From Diphasiastrum complanatum (Eukaryota > Streptophyta > Lycopodiopsida > Lycopodiales > Lycopodiaceae), in the NCBI GenBank assembly GCA_029204225.1, contig CM055113.1, positions 32,014,299-32,078,298 of the forward strand: 64,000 nt of DNA, in the 5' to 3' direction. Numbering within the stretch: the first letter of the stretch is position 1; each line of letters begins with the position of its first letter. Position numbers and translations under genes: made by a program. The notes under the pieces were generated by a model. That model was not told the DNA's origin and did no database searches. It worked only from the letters and a program-made list of their open reading frames with translations. Of the stretch, positions 1-10,524 are shown in pieces.

Positions 1-192
1 GTTCTGCGGTTCATTTTTACCGGCCGGTTGCCGGTTTTGGGCTTGGCGTCGGATTTCGACAGATTTTAAATGCGACGGATTCCGACGACCTTGTAGCGAC
101 GCATTTTTCGACACCCGCGTCAATTAAAAAAAAAATTAAAACGCGATTTCATGTCAAAAATCCCGTCGAAAATTGCGGCAATTCTTGTAGTG
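1..192. mobile_element. CACTA (En/Spm)-like element terminus, cut by window edge
   Basis: The stretch ends at 192 in TTCTTGTAGTG. Read inwards on the minus strand this is CACTACAAGAA, the classic start of plant CACTA terminal inverted repeats. Inside it lie CG-rich motifs of the GTCGGATTTCGACG type, as expected for subterminal repeats. The other end and any transposase are outside the window. Recognised from the terminus only. Confidence 0.6.
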
Positions 193-1065
193 CAACCTAT
201 TGAAATCCACTATAAACATATTTTTTGAAATTGGAAAGTTGCTCTAGATACAAAAATGCCAATACATGCTATCTTGTTGTTTTTACTTAGTTTTTCATTT
301 GTAACATCGTATGGTACTTTTACCATGTCACAATGCTAATAAAAAATCGTTATCAATTGGTCTGAATATGGTCACTTGAGTTTGTAATCACATTCAATTG
401 ATTTGAGAACAATAACATCAACTTGCAAGATTAAGAATGGGCCCACAAAATCTCTAGAAATTCAAAATACGGATCAAATATATCTCTGCCCGCAAAATCC
501 CGCATCCAAAGATAATCGTTCTTGAATGTGAATGTATTGACACATAGTGTGGTGCAAGCTGAGAGTCTATAAAAATTTCAAAATTTGTAACTAACACTCA
601 TTATGATGTGCTCACATTTTACAATCCAAGCGCATGTGCTCAAATTTTCAAAATAGGTTGTTGAGGTGAAACCATCTCAAACATTTGCGCTTTTTTGTTT
701 TTTATAATGTTTGGACTTGAGTAGAACGTCAAGATATTCATCTACCAAAAAAAGGCAACTAGAGTTTTTCACGGATTGGCTTATAGTAAATCTTGTCTCT
801 TACGTGCATCAATAATGAACCAAAGCTAAAATCTACACTCACAATTTGCTCTCTTTTTTCAATGAGGATTTTAAAAATACTAAGTACACACACACAATTG
901 AGATATTTTGTAACATATTTTTGAAACTAGAAAGTTGCACTAGGTACAAAAACACACGTTATATGCTATCTTGTTTTTCATTAAGTTTTGCATTTGTAAC
1001 ATCAAATGATACACAAACATTTTCACAAATTCACACACACACACAATAAAACCAAAACCAAAACA

Positions 1066-1068
<3 letters not shown>
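193..1068 (+). repeat. Dispersed repeat R, copy 1
   Basis: This noncoding AT-rich block recurs, whole or in part, at 10741-11800, 52856-53353 and 54200-54615, and in reverse near 35860-36300, 57007-57650 and 61440-61650. It is internally tandem: the segment beginning near 195 is echoed near 890, with shared phrases such as GAAAGTTGC and ATGCTATCTTG, giving a unit of roughly 700 bp. It carries a TGGGCCCA palindrome near 440. No coding potential is seen. Its class is unknown. Confidence 0.7.

Positions 1069-1144
<76 letters not shown>
1069..1144. repeat. (TC)n microsatellite
   Basis: About 38 TC dinucleotides with one interruption, at the 3' end of repeat R copy 1. The R copy at 53 kb ends in the same way. 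Confidence 0.95.
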
Positions 1145-1251
1145 CAATATATATATATGTCTCAATAAATTCAATTGTCCCCAACCAAAAGGAAAATGAT
1201 TTTCAGTTTCATGCAAATTAGCATTAATTTACATGCAAAAAAATTACATAC

Positions 1252-1275
1252 AATCTCTCTTTCTCTCCTTCTCTC

Positions 1276-1314
<39 letters not shown>
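1252..1314. repeat. Imperfect (TC)n microsatellite
   Basis: CT-rich tract with TTC and CCT interruptions, followed by a short CA run at 1335-1353. Frames read through it are artefacts of the repeat. Confidence 0.9.
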
Positions 1315-1318
<4 letters not shown>

Positions 1319-2860
1319 TAATTTCACAAATTCACACACACACACACACACACAAATGCATCTCTCTTATACTATATCTTTTCTTATACACATTAACTCT
1401 CTTTTCCCTCACAATTTCTCTTTCTCTTTTCTCAAAACCAAAAAATCAAAATAGACCATAATTATTTTATTCTCATAAAACAAAAACAAACCACATTTCA
1501 TTCAACATATCACTAATGACTGCTAGCCTAACAACTTAACAAAATCATTAAAATCCCCTTGGAACAAGAGCTTTATCCTTTATTGGACCAATTTTAACTT
1601 TATTTGTCAAGTCAAAATGAGGAACTAAGGGATTTCTATTTGTTCGTACATAAAGAATGTATGACATTACCACATTTGCCTATTATCATATAAAAGCCCC
1701 AAAAGAATTCTTCCAACTCAATCTCTTCATGTCCACAATCAAACTTTTCTTTGTCGTTGTTGTATCTTTCATGGCTCTAGTAATGCTAGATTTGCCCTTT
1801 TGTCAACACCCGACACCTGTATATCAAAGAAACCTCTCTTGAGTATACATCTGCAAGCCTTATCTCTAATTGCTCCATTTGTTGAAATGTTTGAAATATT
1901 GATGGAAGATAGTTGGCCATGGTTGTCTCTCTCTTGGAGAACGATAAACCTTTTATATTACACATTTCATAGATTTTGTGCAATTCTATAATGACTAGGC
2001 TACCACAATCTCACTCGTTGTCACCGTCGCCATTAGCTTTTGATGATCAGCTTATTAATAACGAAGCTATAGGAGATATTTGGGTAGAATTAGAGATAGA
2101 CGCATTTGGTTTGGCAGATTGTGTCACATGATGATGCGGCAAATGATAACGATGAACCACCAAATGAATAAGTGAGACAGTACGATGTATTTCAACTAAT
2201 TGTAATATTAATCATATTGCTCACAGTTGACATCAAACAAGAAGTGTGGACACAAATTGTGGTCAAACGTTTTTTTGTGATACATAAATTTCTTTATTCA
2301 CTTGTGCATATGGCAACCAATGTTGATATAAAATGGAGTTCAATGTGTTGATAGGTAACAAATTTCAAAAGTGAGATCCCATTTAACACTCTGTAACATA
2401 TCATGGGTATATATCGAGGGCCTTTTAAATTTTTCATCAGTCACGGGTTTTACCCTAGGTTAGCAGAATGATCCTGGAATGCCTCTTGGCCACATGACCC
2501 TCTTCTATAACCCTCTTTATATCCCTCTCTATATGACCCTCTATAACCCCTCTATATAAATGTTTGAAAACAAAGTTAGAATTTGGTAGGCTTATACCGA
2601 GGCCAAAAACCGGATCCGAGGCTTGGACTTTGCCACACGATGGCCACAGACATTGCCATGCAAGGGCTGACGGGTCAAATCTCAAGTCAACATCTTATGT
2701 GCGTGGCAATTTGTGTGCCAATGGGCTTATATTTGTAGTTTTATATCTGACCTTTCATTGTCAAACAGTTAATTTGAACTATCACTGTCCAAATAGTTAT
2801 TTGACTATCATTGTTGAATAGTTATTTGACGATATACGTACAACTTATTTTTTCAACAGG
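1315..2860. other. No gene seen
   Basis: AT-rich DNA with no recognisable coding segment. At 2495-2560 there is a low-complexity tract of ACCCTCT and CTATAT phrases. The short open frames here have no recognisable motif. Confidence 0.5.
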
Positions 2861-2919
2861 TCCCTCATCACTCAAGGAAGCAATAAAGATTGAAACAGAA
2901 GTCTATCAGAGTCTGAAGA

Positions 2920-3157
2920 GTGTAATGAAGAAAAGATATGGTCTAGTAGTTCTGAAGCATAGAGGAGGTGCAAGAGCACCTGAGCTGAAAGGTCACACCA
3001 ACTTTTGCAGTGTCCACTACCACCTGCGGAAAGTCATGGCCACCACACACATAAACATATCTACACACCACCAAAGGGACAAGCCATTCCCACTTAGTGA
3101 CAACATCCAGAGGCTGCCAAGCCAGTTATGATTGGAAGCAAGTTGAGTGTGGTTGAG
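2920..3157 (+). pseudogene. C2H2/UBA-domain protein pseudogene, 5' part (zinc-finger region)
   Basis: Read across frameshifts, the fragments KRYGLVVLK, SIEEVQEHLS, ELKGHTNF, STTTCGKS and LHTTKGTSHSHL follow in order the N-terminal zinc-finger region of plant UBA/TS-N proteins of the Arabidopsis At1g04850 type. Those have a CGDCG...LLKS-VEEAQEH-ELTxHxNF...CTTCGKPC...LHTKRTGHTEF layout (compared from memory). The frame changes at least three times and contains stops, so no product is expected. The gene is cut at 3157 by a Gypsy element and resumes at 9091 with the UBA part. No introns are evident, so it may be a retrocopy; that is inference. Confidence 0.55.
3153..3157. repeat. Target-site duplication of chromovirus 1, left copy
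   Basis: TTGAG lies directly before the LTR at 3158 and is matched exactly by TTGAG at 9091-9095, directly after the other LTR. A 5-bp duplication is normal for LTR retrotransposons. Confidence 0.9.
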
Positions 3158-3623
3158 TGTTACAACTCCCTAGGATCATTGACTGCCTTGAAGGTTCCGC
3201 ACACCCATACCAGTGACAATGCACCGTAACCACCCAACCATAGGGTCACAACCTACCCACCCCCATGCCCTGGAGCAGTCGTCATGCCCGGTCAAGCCTC
3301 CTACGATAACTGGCGTCCCATACACCAGCCATTGCCACTCGGCTCTCCCTAGAACACATCTCTTGGCCTTGGAGATACATTCTGGCTAATGCATGGTGCT
3401 CTCCATCCACCAACTCCTGGGCAGATTGAGTGAATGGAAAGAGGGAAACCCCACCACTATATAGGCCTAGCAGAGTGGGGTCCCATCAAGCACGGTCCTG
3501 TCAGCGACACATGACCACCTAGGATGGTAATGCATGGCACCTAAACGTGTCGATAACTCCAGTCCCGCACCATGCCCCTTGCAGAGGCCATCACTGTAGG
3601 GTGTACCGTTATGCTACATAACA
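3158..3623 (-). repeat. 3' LTR of chromovirus 1
   Basis: 466 bp, starting TGTTAC and ending ATAACA on the plus strand. It differs from the partner LTR at 8645-9090 by many substitutions and a roughly 25-bp stretch that the partner lacks near 8967, so the insertion is not recent. Confidence 0.9.
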
Positions 3624-3634
3624 TTCCCCCCCCA
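3624..3634 (-). other. Polypurine tract of chromovirus 1
   Basis: On the minus strand a run of eight Gs followed by AA lies directly before the 3' LTR. This is the expected place and composition for the plus-strand primer. Confidence 0.7.
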
Positions 3635-3646
3635 TAAAACTTCCTT

Positions 3647-3916
3647 CTATGGAAGAAACCTAAGTCTTAAATCATCCTCCTTCTCCCAAGTGTCCTCATC
3701 ATCTAACATACCTTTCCAACGAATCAGATGTTCAGAAATCGAACGGTTTCTCAGTTGATGTCGTCGAGTATCCATGATCCTTTCTGGTTCATGGGGTACA
3801 AAAGCAGTCAAATCTTCCAATAGAACTAAATCATCTATAGGAATCCGGTCATCTTTCCCACCAAGTTGTTCTTTTAAACGACCTAACATGGAATACAGGA
3901 TGAACCTTAGTTCCAA
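3647..3916 (-). pseudogene. Chromodomain tail of element 1 integrase
   Basis: The 89-residue segment contains PERIMDTRRHQLRNRS followed by HLIRWKGMLDDEDTWE, the pattern of a Gypsy chromodomain (E-I-L-D..., LVKWKG..., TWE). In chromoviruses this domain is thought to direct integration to particular chromatin. It is separated from the integrase core by stops. It ends about 25 bp before the 3' LTR, the expected place. Confidence 0.8.
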
Positions 3917-3925
3917 CAGGGAGTT

Positions 3926-5171
3926 CTAGTCTATAAGCAGCCTTACAATCTTGTTAAGCACTTTGAAAGGACCGCTAAAATGTGGAGATAACTTTGGACA
4001 TTTTCCCGTTCGAAGTGTCTTAGAGTCCTTAGGGATTCTAAGATACACCCGATCACCAATCTCAAACTCTCGAGGAGCGTGACTTTGGTTGGCATAGAAT
4101 TGGGCTCTATCTTGAGCCAATCTAATGCTTTCCCTAGCCACCTGCAACATTTCTGCATATCATGCAATAAATCCACTACAGCTTGAACCTTGAGACCTTT
4201 GAGTCCAACGGAGATAGGGGAACGAGGCTGAAAGCCATACAAGAGCATAAAAGGACTAAAATCAGTGGTAGAATGCTTCATACTATTGTATCCGAACTCA
4301 CCATTGGGAGATACTTTTTCCAGTCTAATTGTCGCCTGGAAACATATGCACGAAGCATATCTTCCATCGACTAGATGACACGTTCAGTCTGACCATCGGT
4401 TTCTGGGTGATCAATAGACGATAGACTTAAACTAGTTTCCAGTCTTTCAAAGACCGCCTACCAAAATTTGCCAGTGAACTTGGAATCACGATCACTAACA
4501 ATATTGTTCGGCAAAACCATACAACCTGAACAACTTTTCAACGAAAACTTGAGCAAGTTCAGAAGCTTTGACAATAGCTTTTGTTGGAATAAAATATGCC
4601 ATTTTGGTTAGTCTGTCAACTACTACCCAAATAGCATTGTGACCCTTCCATGACTTGGGAAGTCCAACCACAAAATCCAAGGAAATATTTCCAATTTCTT
4701 GTTGGGGAATTTCCAATGGATGCAACAGACCCAGTTGCTTTGAGTCTTTGTGCTTTATTTACTTGGCATTGTTCACACTTTTGAACGTATGCCTCGATGA
4801 GACCTTTCATTTTTGGCCAATAAAATTCTCTCTTAACAAGGTCAAGCGTCCTCTGTATACCAGGGTGTCCCCGAGCTGGGGCTATCGTGGCACTCGTGCA
4901 GGATTTGGGCCCTAATGTCTGTGATATCTGGCACACAGACTTTTCCTCTACGAAAAAGCAAACCATTCCGAATGGAAAAATCATCAAGTATCTTCCCTTT
5001 GCGAGATTTCTTGGAATCCTGCTTTCCAAGATTGTCTCTCCTTAAAGAGCTTCTTGCTAGGACATCTTGCCAAATATGACCGAAAAACTCATCGATCCAA
5101 CAAAGATCTCGCAGAGAAAGATACAACTCAAATTGGAACTCAACAAAGCCATAACTGATTAACTTCTCCAA
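3926..5171 (-). pseudogene. Integrase of chromovirus 1, broken
   Basis: Reading right to left: an HHCC-type region around 4760-4910 (HPGIQRTLDLVKREFYWPKM, CEQCQVNK), then the catalytic core from 4725 (SLDFVVGLPKS, VVVDRLTKMAYFIPTK), then a C-terminal part with the YLRIPKDSKTLRTG phrase near 4050. Integrase joins element DNA to the host chromosome. The frame is broken several times, including near 4500 where the second catalytic Asp region should continue, so no working enzyme is encoded. Confidence 0.85.
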
Positions 5172-5465
5172 TCTGGCTCAAAGCATCAGCAACACAATTT
5201 GACGTACCTCGACGGTACTTAATGTCGAATTCGAACTCTGGAATGAGTTCCGACCAGCGGGCCTAATGAAACCTAACGTCTGAGGCATCACAAATATACT
5301 TAAGAGATTCATGATCTGTCATTACCATGAGTTTGGATCCGTACAAATAATGTCTCCAAATCTTTAACGCATGGATGACAGCAAAAAGTTCCTTCTCATA
5401 AGTAGAATATCTACTTTGAGTTGGGTCCAACTTCTTGCTCTCGAAAGCCACAGGTCTACCATCCT

Positions 5466-5711
5466 GAACATTGTTTTAGTAATTTTGGGACAATTCAAAG
5501 TTCCATTCTTTTCTTTTCTGAGGTCTTATGCTCAAAATTAAGTTCAATTGCACAAACTTGACAATCACCTATGCCTGAACTTAAGTTCGAGCATATGATC
5601 CTTTGCTCGAACTTAAGTTCAAGCACACAAGCATGTACTAGAGAGAATAGAGAGAAAAATTGATTTGTTCCAAAATCAAGAAATTCACCTCATCTTACTA
5701 AAACAGTGTTC
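5466..5711. mobile_element. Small TIR element (MITE-like) inside chromovirus 1
   Basis: The ends GAACATTGTTTTAGTAA and TTACTAAAACAGTGTTC are inverted repeats of 17 bp with one mismatch. The homologous sequence at 59856-59875 lacks the insert. No transposase is present and the target duplication is unclear (at most 1-2 bp), so the superfamily is not assigned. Confidence 0.8.
5576..5621. repeat. Perfect hairpin inside the TIR element
   Basis: Arms TGAACTTAAGTTCGAGC (5576-5592) and GCTCGAACTTAAGTTCA (5605-5621) are exact reverse complements around a 12-nt loop. Confidence 0.9.
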
Positions 5712-6233
5712 TTGGTAAAGGACTGCGCCTATCACATAGTCACTAGCATTTGTTTCCACTAAGAAAGATCCGCTAGGGTCCACTATGTGTAAGATAGGGG
5801 CTGTAGGACACCAACATCTTCAAAGCTTCAAAGCTTTGATTAAGTTCATCAGTCCAAACAACAAGAGGACTGATCTTCGAACGCCTTCCGGCCTTCTTCT
5901 TATTACCCTTTTTAGTTTTTCGTTTGGCTTTCTTCACTCCCTTAAGAAGATTCGTTAGAGGCAATGCAACTAAGGCATAGTGTTTAATGAATCTATGGAA
6001 AAATCATGTGAAGCCTAGAAAGATTTTACTTCCCTAATGGTTTTCAGGATAGGCTAGTCACGAACTTTTTGGACCTTATCATAGTCGATCTCAAAACCTC
6101 GATCGGAAATGATATGTCCCAAATACTTGAGTCGAGTTTGAAAGAACTCACATTTAGACTCCTTAGCATAAAGCTTTGCTTGTCTTAGATTATCTAACAC
6201 TATACGCAAATGTGCTTCGTGCTCTTCAAGAGT

Positions 6234-6800
6234 CTAACTGTACATCAGGATGTCATCTAAAAATACCATGAGAAACTTCCCCATATATGGACGAAGAATA
6301 TCATTCATCATCTGCTGGAAGGTTGTCGGGGCATTAGTTAGACCAAAGTGTAAAACTAAACATTCGTAATGGCCATACCTAGTACGAAAGCCAGTTTTGG
6401 AACCATCCCCCTTGTGTATTCTAATTTGATGGTACCCTAACCTAAGGTCCAATTTGATGAAATATTTAGCACCATTCAATTGGTCCATTAAGTCGTTCAT
6501 CCAAGGCAAGGAATAGCGGTCACTTAATTGTCATTTTATTAAGCTTTCTGTTATCGACACAAATATGAATACCACCGTCTTTCTTGCTGGTTAGCAAAAC
6601 AGGAGCTCCCCAAGGGGATTTATTAGGCCGAATATGGCCTTTACATAATAACTCCTTAAGCTGACTAGCAACTTCATCTTCTTCCTTCGGGCTCATCCTG
6701 TAGGGAAAAAGCGATACAGGAGAGTTGTCGGGAAGGAGATCTATATGATGGTCTACACCCCGTGAGGGGGGAAGACCCTCAGGCAATCGCTCAGGAAATA
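6234..6800 (-). pseudogene. Reverse transcriptase of chromovirus 1, broken
   Basis: Two pieces. 6786-6520 has [20 protein letters not shown] and [13 protein letters not shown]; 6509-6234 has KLDLRLGYHQIRI, GLTNAPTTFQQMMN and FLDDILMYS. The last corresponds to the YVDD catalytic box, here FLDD. A frame break lies between the pieces near 6515. The enzyme copies element RNA into DNA. Confidence 0.9.
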
Positions 6801-7210
6801 TATCATTATATTCCTCCCTAAGGTCTCTTAAAGATTTTGCCCTCAGGCGAAGATTCTAAATTATCATCTGTAAAAGACAATGCTTTAGGGAAAGATGATA
6901 CATCAACATTGACATTATGAGTATTAAAAGCATCTATGTAAGATTCATCTTTCAGATAACATAAATACGAAAAATACTCAGAATTTAAAATACATTGATT
7001 TGCTTCATGAACGGTTACAAAAGGTAGATTTGGCTCATCGTCTTTAAGAGAAACCCATGAGTCATTATGCAAGAAAGAAATAGAATGAGATACATAATCT
7101 TTCTTTAAGGACTCATTTCTAGCAAAAAAACCACTCTTTTTCTAGAATTACATCCACCTTATCTAGATTCATGACATGAAAAGACAAACTATCTATATAG
7201 TCTTGAATCT

Positions 7211-7453
7211 TCACCGGCACGTGGGGGACAAAGTGGTCCAGACCTGTTGCTCCCCACCAACTGCCATCCTAACCACATACTTGTGGTCACTTGGTGCGGT
7301 TGCCAGCTGTAGCTTCTGCACCAACTTAGCATTAATAAAATTATGCGTAGAACTGTCGTCAAAAAGAATTCTCACAGGTTGGCTGCCTACGAACCCACTC
7401 ATATGAATGAGTTTGTGAGGTCCAAACACCGCAGTATTAAAACAACAATTCAT
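7211..7453 (-). pseudogene. Retropepsin (protease) of chromovirus 1
   Basis: The segment QPVRILFDDSSTHNFINAKL matches the plant Gypsy aspartic protease active-site region (usually ...LIDSGSTHNFI...). Here the D-S-G triplet reads D-S-S, so activity is doubtful. The protease cleaves the Gag-Pol precursor in the particle. It lies between the zinc knuckle and reverse transcriptase, as usual. Confidence 0.8.
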
Positions 7454-7539
7454 ACAAACTATTTCATCTTTAAAAGATACATCAATGCAAGAAATAGAAG
7501 AATTACCTAGTGCCTTAAAGGAGCGGTCACCCTTCTTCT

Positions 7540-8433
7540 ATCAATTCGAGAAGTCCTTAGCAAGGTGCCCCTTCTCCATGCAGGAGAAGCACAACCTATT
7601 GCTTTTGGCCTTGTCGAGGGCACTTCTTTTTCTTCTCCGAAGGAGAAGCTTCGCGGACCATGTGCTCCTTGCCCTTTTTGAAAGAAGGACCGACAGAGCA
7701 TTTGTCTTTGGCTTCGGGCTTTGGTTGCTCTTTGCGAATTATCGTGTGTGTATCGTTGAAAATCCGAGCGAAACACACAGCATCCTCTAAGGATTGTGGC
7801 TGATTACAGCGTACCTCCAACTGATATTCCTTGGGCAAGCCCAAAATGGAATGTAGCTTAAGGAGTACCACGTCTATGCAGTTAAAAAACCACTTAGCAG
7901 CCTCTTGGAAGTCTTGCAAGTAGACGTCCAAGGGCTTCGTCCCCATTTGCAACGTGGCAAATCAATGATAATACTCAAAATCATCTAGGACAAGCATAAA
8001 GGCAGCCTTAAAGGCTACTTGGAAGTCATCCCAAGTGGTTGGGACTGTAGCTCGGTCTTTAAGATCCTGAATACGCCTTACCGCGTAAAAACATGATGGG
8101 CGCCATCGAAATATGCGAGCTATCTGGTAGATCGTGCATGGAAAAATGCGAAGTCCATCGATCTAACCAAGCTAACACCACATCTTGGTGTCTGTCCTTC
8201 TTGTCTCCGATAAAAAAATTTCGGAGTAAACATTGGCTTTAGGAGAGCTTGTCGAGACTGGGACATAGCCCAAATCTCGGCCTCCGCCCATTCATGTTTT
8301 GAACGCATGTCCACAATTTGTTGCTGTAATAAATTTTTATGGTGCGCGTCATGTTCTCCATATCAATCCTGACAAGACTTGGAGCTCTAGTCTCATCCAT
8401 AGGGGTGTCCATGGGTAAAGGAGTAACTGGCAA
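7540..8433 (-). pseudogene. Gag of chromovirus 1 with zinc knuckle
   Basis: The capsid-like segment 7952-7596 contains PLDVYLQDFQEAAKWF and LPKEYQLEVRCNQPQSLEDA, typical of Gypsy Gag. A CX2CX4H zinc knuckle, CFSCMEKGHLAKDF, follows at about 7546-7592 in another frame; its last Cys has become Phe. Further N-terminal pieces run to 8433. Gag packages the element RNA. Frameshifts and stops make it non-functional. Confidence 0.8.
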
Positions 8434-8630
8434 AAAACTAGAGGAAAAATGGAGAGCTATGGCGTAAAAACTGCAAAAAGGAAAAAGCTAGAGCATAGGG
8501 CCTCAAGAAATACCCAACTTGAGAACTAGCAACTAGAGAGCAAAAGAACTCTACAACAACTTGGGAGAATGAGGGAAAGGAAGTGAACGTACCTCCTTTA
8601 GCCCCTCCCCAAAGCTCCTCTCCATCGACG

Positions 8631-8642
8631 GCTCTGATACTA
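8631..8642 (-). other. Primer-binding site of chromovirus 1
   Basis: The minus strand reads AGTATCAGAGC next to the 5' LTR. Apart from the first bases it matches TGGTATCAGAGC, the complement of the initiator tRNA(Met) 3' end used by most chromoviruses. Confidence 0.85.
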
Positions 8643-8644
8643 GC

Positions 8645-9090
8645 TGTTACAACTCCCTAGGATCATCGACTGCCTTGAAGGTTCCGCACACCCCATACCA
8701 ATGACGACACACCGTAACCGCCCAACCATAGGGTCACAACCGAACCAGCCCCATGCCCTGGAGCAATCGACATAGTCATGCCCGGTCAAGCCTCCTATGA
8801 TAACTGGCGTCCCATACCACCAGCCATCGCACTCGGCTCTCCCTAGCACACATCTCCTGGCCTGGAGATACATCCTGGCTAATGCACGTGCTCTCCATCC
8901 ATCAACTCCTGGGTAGACTGAGTGAATGGAAAGAGGGAAACCCCACCACTATATAGGCATAGCACAGTGGGGCGACATGTGACCACCTAGGATGGTGACG
9001 TGTGGCACCTAAACATGTCGATAACTCCAGTCCTGCGTCATGCCCCTTGCGAGGCCGTCAGTGAAGGGCGTACCGTTATGGTACATAACA
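8645..9090 (-). repeat. 5' LTR of chromovirus 1
   Basis: 446 bp with TGTTAC...TAACA ends, next to TSD TTGAG (9091-9095). Its promoter would drive transcription leftwards. A TATATAG box lies near 8950. Confidence 0.9.
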
Positions 9091-9292
9091 TTGAGGATGA
9101 GCTCATGGCAGATGTAGAAGGGCAAAAGATAGAGGAACTATTGGTGTTGGAGGTGAATAAGGTTCTGCTAATTGCAGAGCTAGAAAGGATGGCGTTTCGT
9201 GTTGTTACGGTCACTAGGACTTGGTGTTTCAGCAAAGTTGGGAGTGTTGAGAAGGCTTTGAATTGGATGTTAGACTCTGAGGATCATCTTGA
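9091..9292 (+). pseudogene. C2H2/UBA-domain protein pseudogene, 3' part (UBA domain)
   Basis: Directly after the Gypsy element the frame reads DELMADVEGQKIEELLVLEV, then LLIAELERMAF and SVEKALNWMLDSEDHL. This is a UBA domain of the type found in plant At1g04850-like proteins (ELEAMGF...SLEAAVNWVVEHE). UBA domains bind ubiquitin. The match stops at the DSEDHL codons, where the sequence joins the 3' flank of a U gene. The fuller copy at 38420-38838 continues further, so this copy has a deletion at the join. Confidence 0.65.
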
Positions 9293-9523
9293 ATTTTTTC
9301 TCTTAAGCAGTATCTTGTTGTATAAGACAACACGTTGGAATTACTCAGACCAGAGGGAGATTGAGAGAGCTTGTATATCGTGTCTGTATCCTTTGGCTGT
9401 TTTCTTTATGTTTGATGACTACCAACAGACTGTCTTGTCTGCATAGATTGAATCTGTTTGTGAACGCTAGTCTGATATCAACAAGCAGACAAATTAAAGC
9501 TTCAATATGGGAAGTAATGACAG
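9293..9523 (-). pseudogene. 3' flank of U4 (gutted U gene copy)
   Basis: The minus strand matches the region about 0.7-1.0 kb downstream of U1 and U2 (37780-38015 and 59345-59600), including the phrase around TGCAGACAAGACAG. The copy is reversed relative to the intact genes. Its inner end is joined to a TIR element at 9524. Confidence 0.8.
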
Positions 9524-9893
9524 CATAGTTGCATATAATACGTATTTTATAATAAAATACCATATAATTGAAGTATTATATTAATATGTGTAATAGAACG
9601 TATTATACCACTTTGATTACAATATTTTGATTTTCAATAGTTTTATTCAAGAATAAAAATGAAAATATTTTATCCTAGTGTTCATCCCTTCAAACGTAAA
9701 CATATGAACAAAATTCTGAAGAACATTATAGATCGCACATGAAATATTTGATAAAAACTTGTCAATTGTCAAAAGGTGAAGGTAGGACTATTTATTATTT
9801 TGAACTAGCCCTACGTATTTTTCAGCCAAAAACGTATAATACACGTATTTCATGGCACCATATTATACGCTTGTATTATACGATGCAACTATG
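9524..9893. mobile_element. 370-bp TIR element replacing the U4 coding region
   Basis: The ends CATAGTTGCAT and ATGCAACTATG are inverted repeats. The similarity continues inward through TATAATACGTATT-like phrases. No coding capacity. Compared with U1-U3, about 1.03 kb of gene (nearly all the coding sequence and proximal 3' flank) is missing at this point, so the insertion came with a deletion or both breakpoints were remodelled. Confidence 0.75.
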
Positions 9894-10426
9894 GATAAAG
9901 GTACCTTTTGCTTGGTCTTGCGCCATGCTTGAAATTAAAGCTGAATGGGTTTGAGGGATGAGCTTGAAGCGAGAGTAGTAGCAGTACCGACAACTCCTGA
10001 GAGACCAGCGAGTACTGAGTAAGTGAGTGAGAGAGTTGTCACTCCTGAGATGAGACGAGTGAGTGAATGAGTGAGTGAGATCAGGCTATAAACCGCAAGA
10101 AAGTAGCTCCTACGAGAAGAAGAATAAACTTTTGAGAAAGATGCTGCATGATGGATAAAGAAGAATAAATTTTAATTAAAATATGTTTTTAAAATTAGAT
10201 GCTACACGATTCACGAAGAAGCCATAAACTTTATTTAGGAAGATATACTTTTGGAAAAAATTAGATGCCACACTAACCAGAATAAACTTTAAACTTTATT
10301 AAGTAAGATATACACTCTTGGAAGAAAGTAGATGCTAGATGAAAATCACAAGGCTTTAACTGGCAGAGCTTAAAATGCTCTTCCACTCTGCCACACACTC
10401 TCTAGTCATATTCTAATGGTGAATCT

Positions 10427-10524
<98 letters not shown>

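Larger units (their letters stand above)
5263..5964 (-). pseudogene. RNase H region of chromovirus 1, split by TIR element
   Basis: A lysine-rich linker (KKAKRKTKKGNKKKAGRR, about 5880-5940) precedes the RNase H segment with AFESKKLDPTQSRYSTYEKE and MVMTDHESLKYI (5451-5263). A parallel uninterrupted stretch at 59660-60050 shows where a small element was inserted at 5466-5711. This domain degrades the RNA strand during reverse transcription. Confidence 0.85.
3158..9090 (-). mobile_element. Complete but degenerate Ty3/Gypsy chromovirus (element 1)
   Basis: A 5.9-kb LTR retrotransposon on the minus strand. It has two LTRs with TGTTA...TAACA ends, an initiator-tRNA(Met) primer-binding site, gag with a zinc knuckle, protease, reverse transcriptase, RNase H, integrase and a C-terminal chromodomain, in the Gypsy order. 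It is flanked by the TSD TTGAG. Every domain carries stops or frameshifts, and a small TIR element sits in the RT-RNase H region, so it cannot be autonomous. Relatives in the window are the LTR at 38839-39299, a pol fragment at 59656-60635 and a leader fragment at 56885-57006. Confidence 0.93.

Noticed and set aside
1006-1221. Open frames made of Ser-Leu or Arg-Glu repeats (also at 10416-10724, 32295-32522, 53173-53562, 57655-57913)
   Set aside because: They are translations of CT/GA microsatellites on either strand, not genes.
7485-7790. 101-codon plus-strand frame
   Set aside because: Antisense to the Gag and zinc-knuckle region of chromovirus 1.
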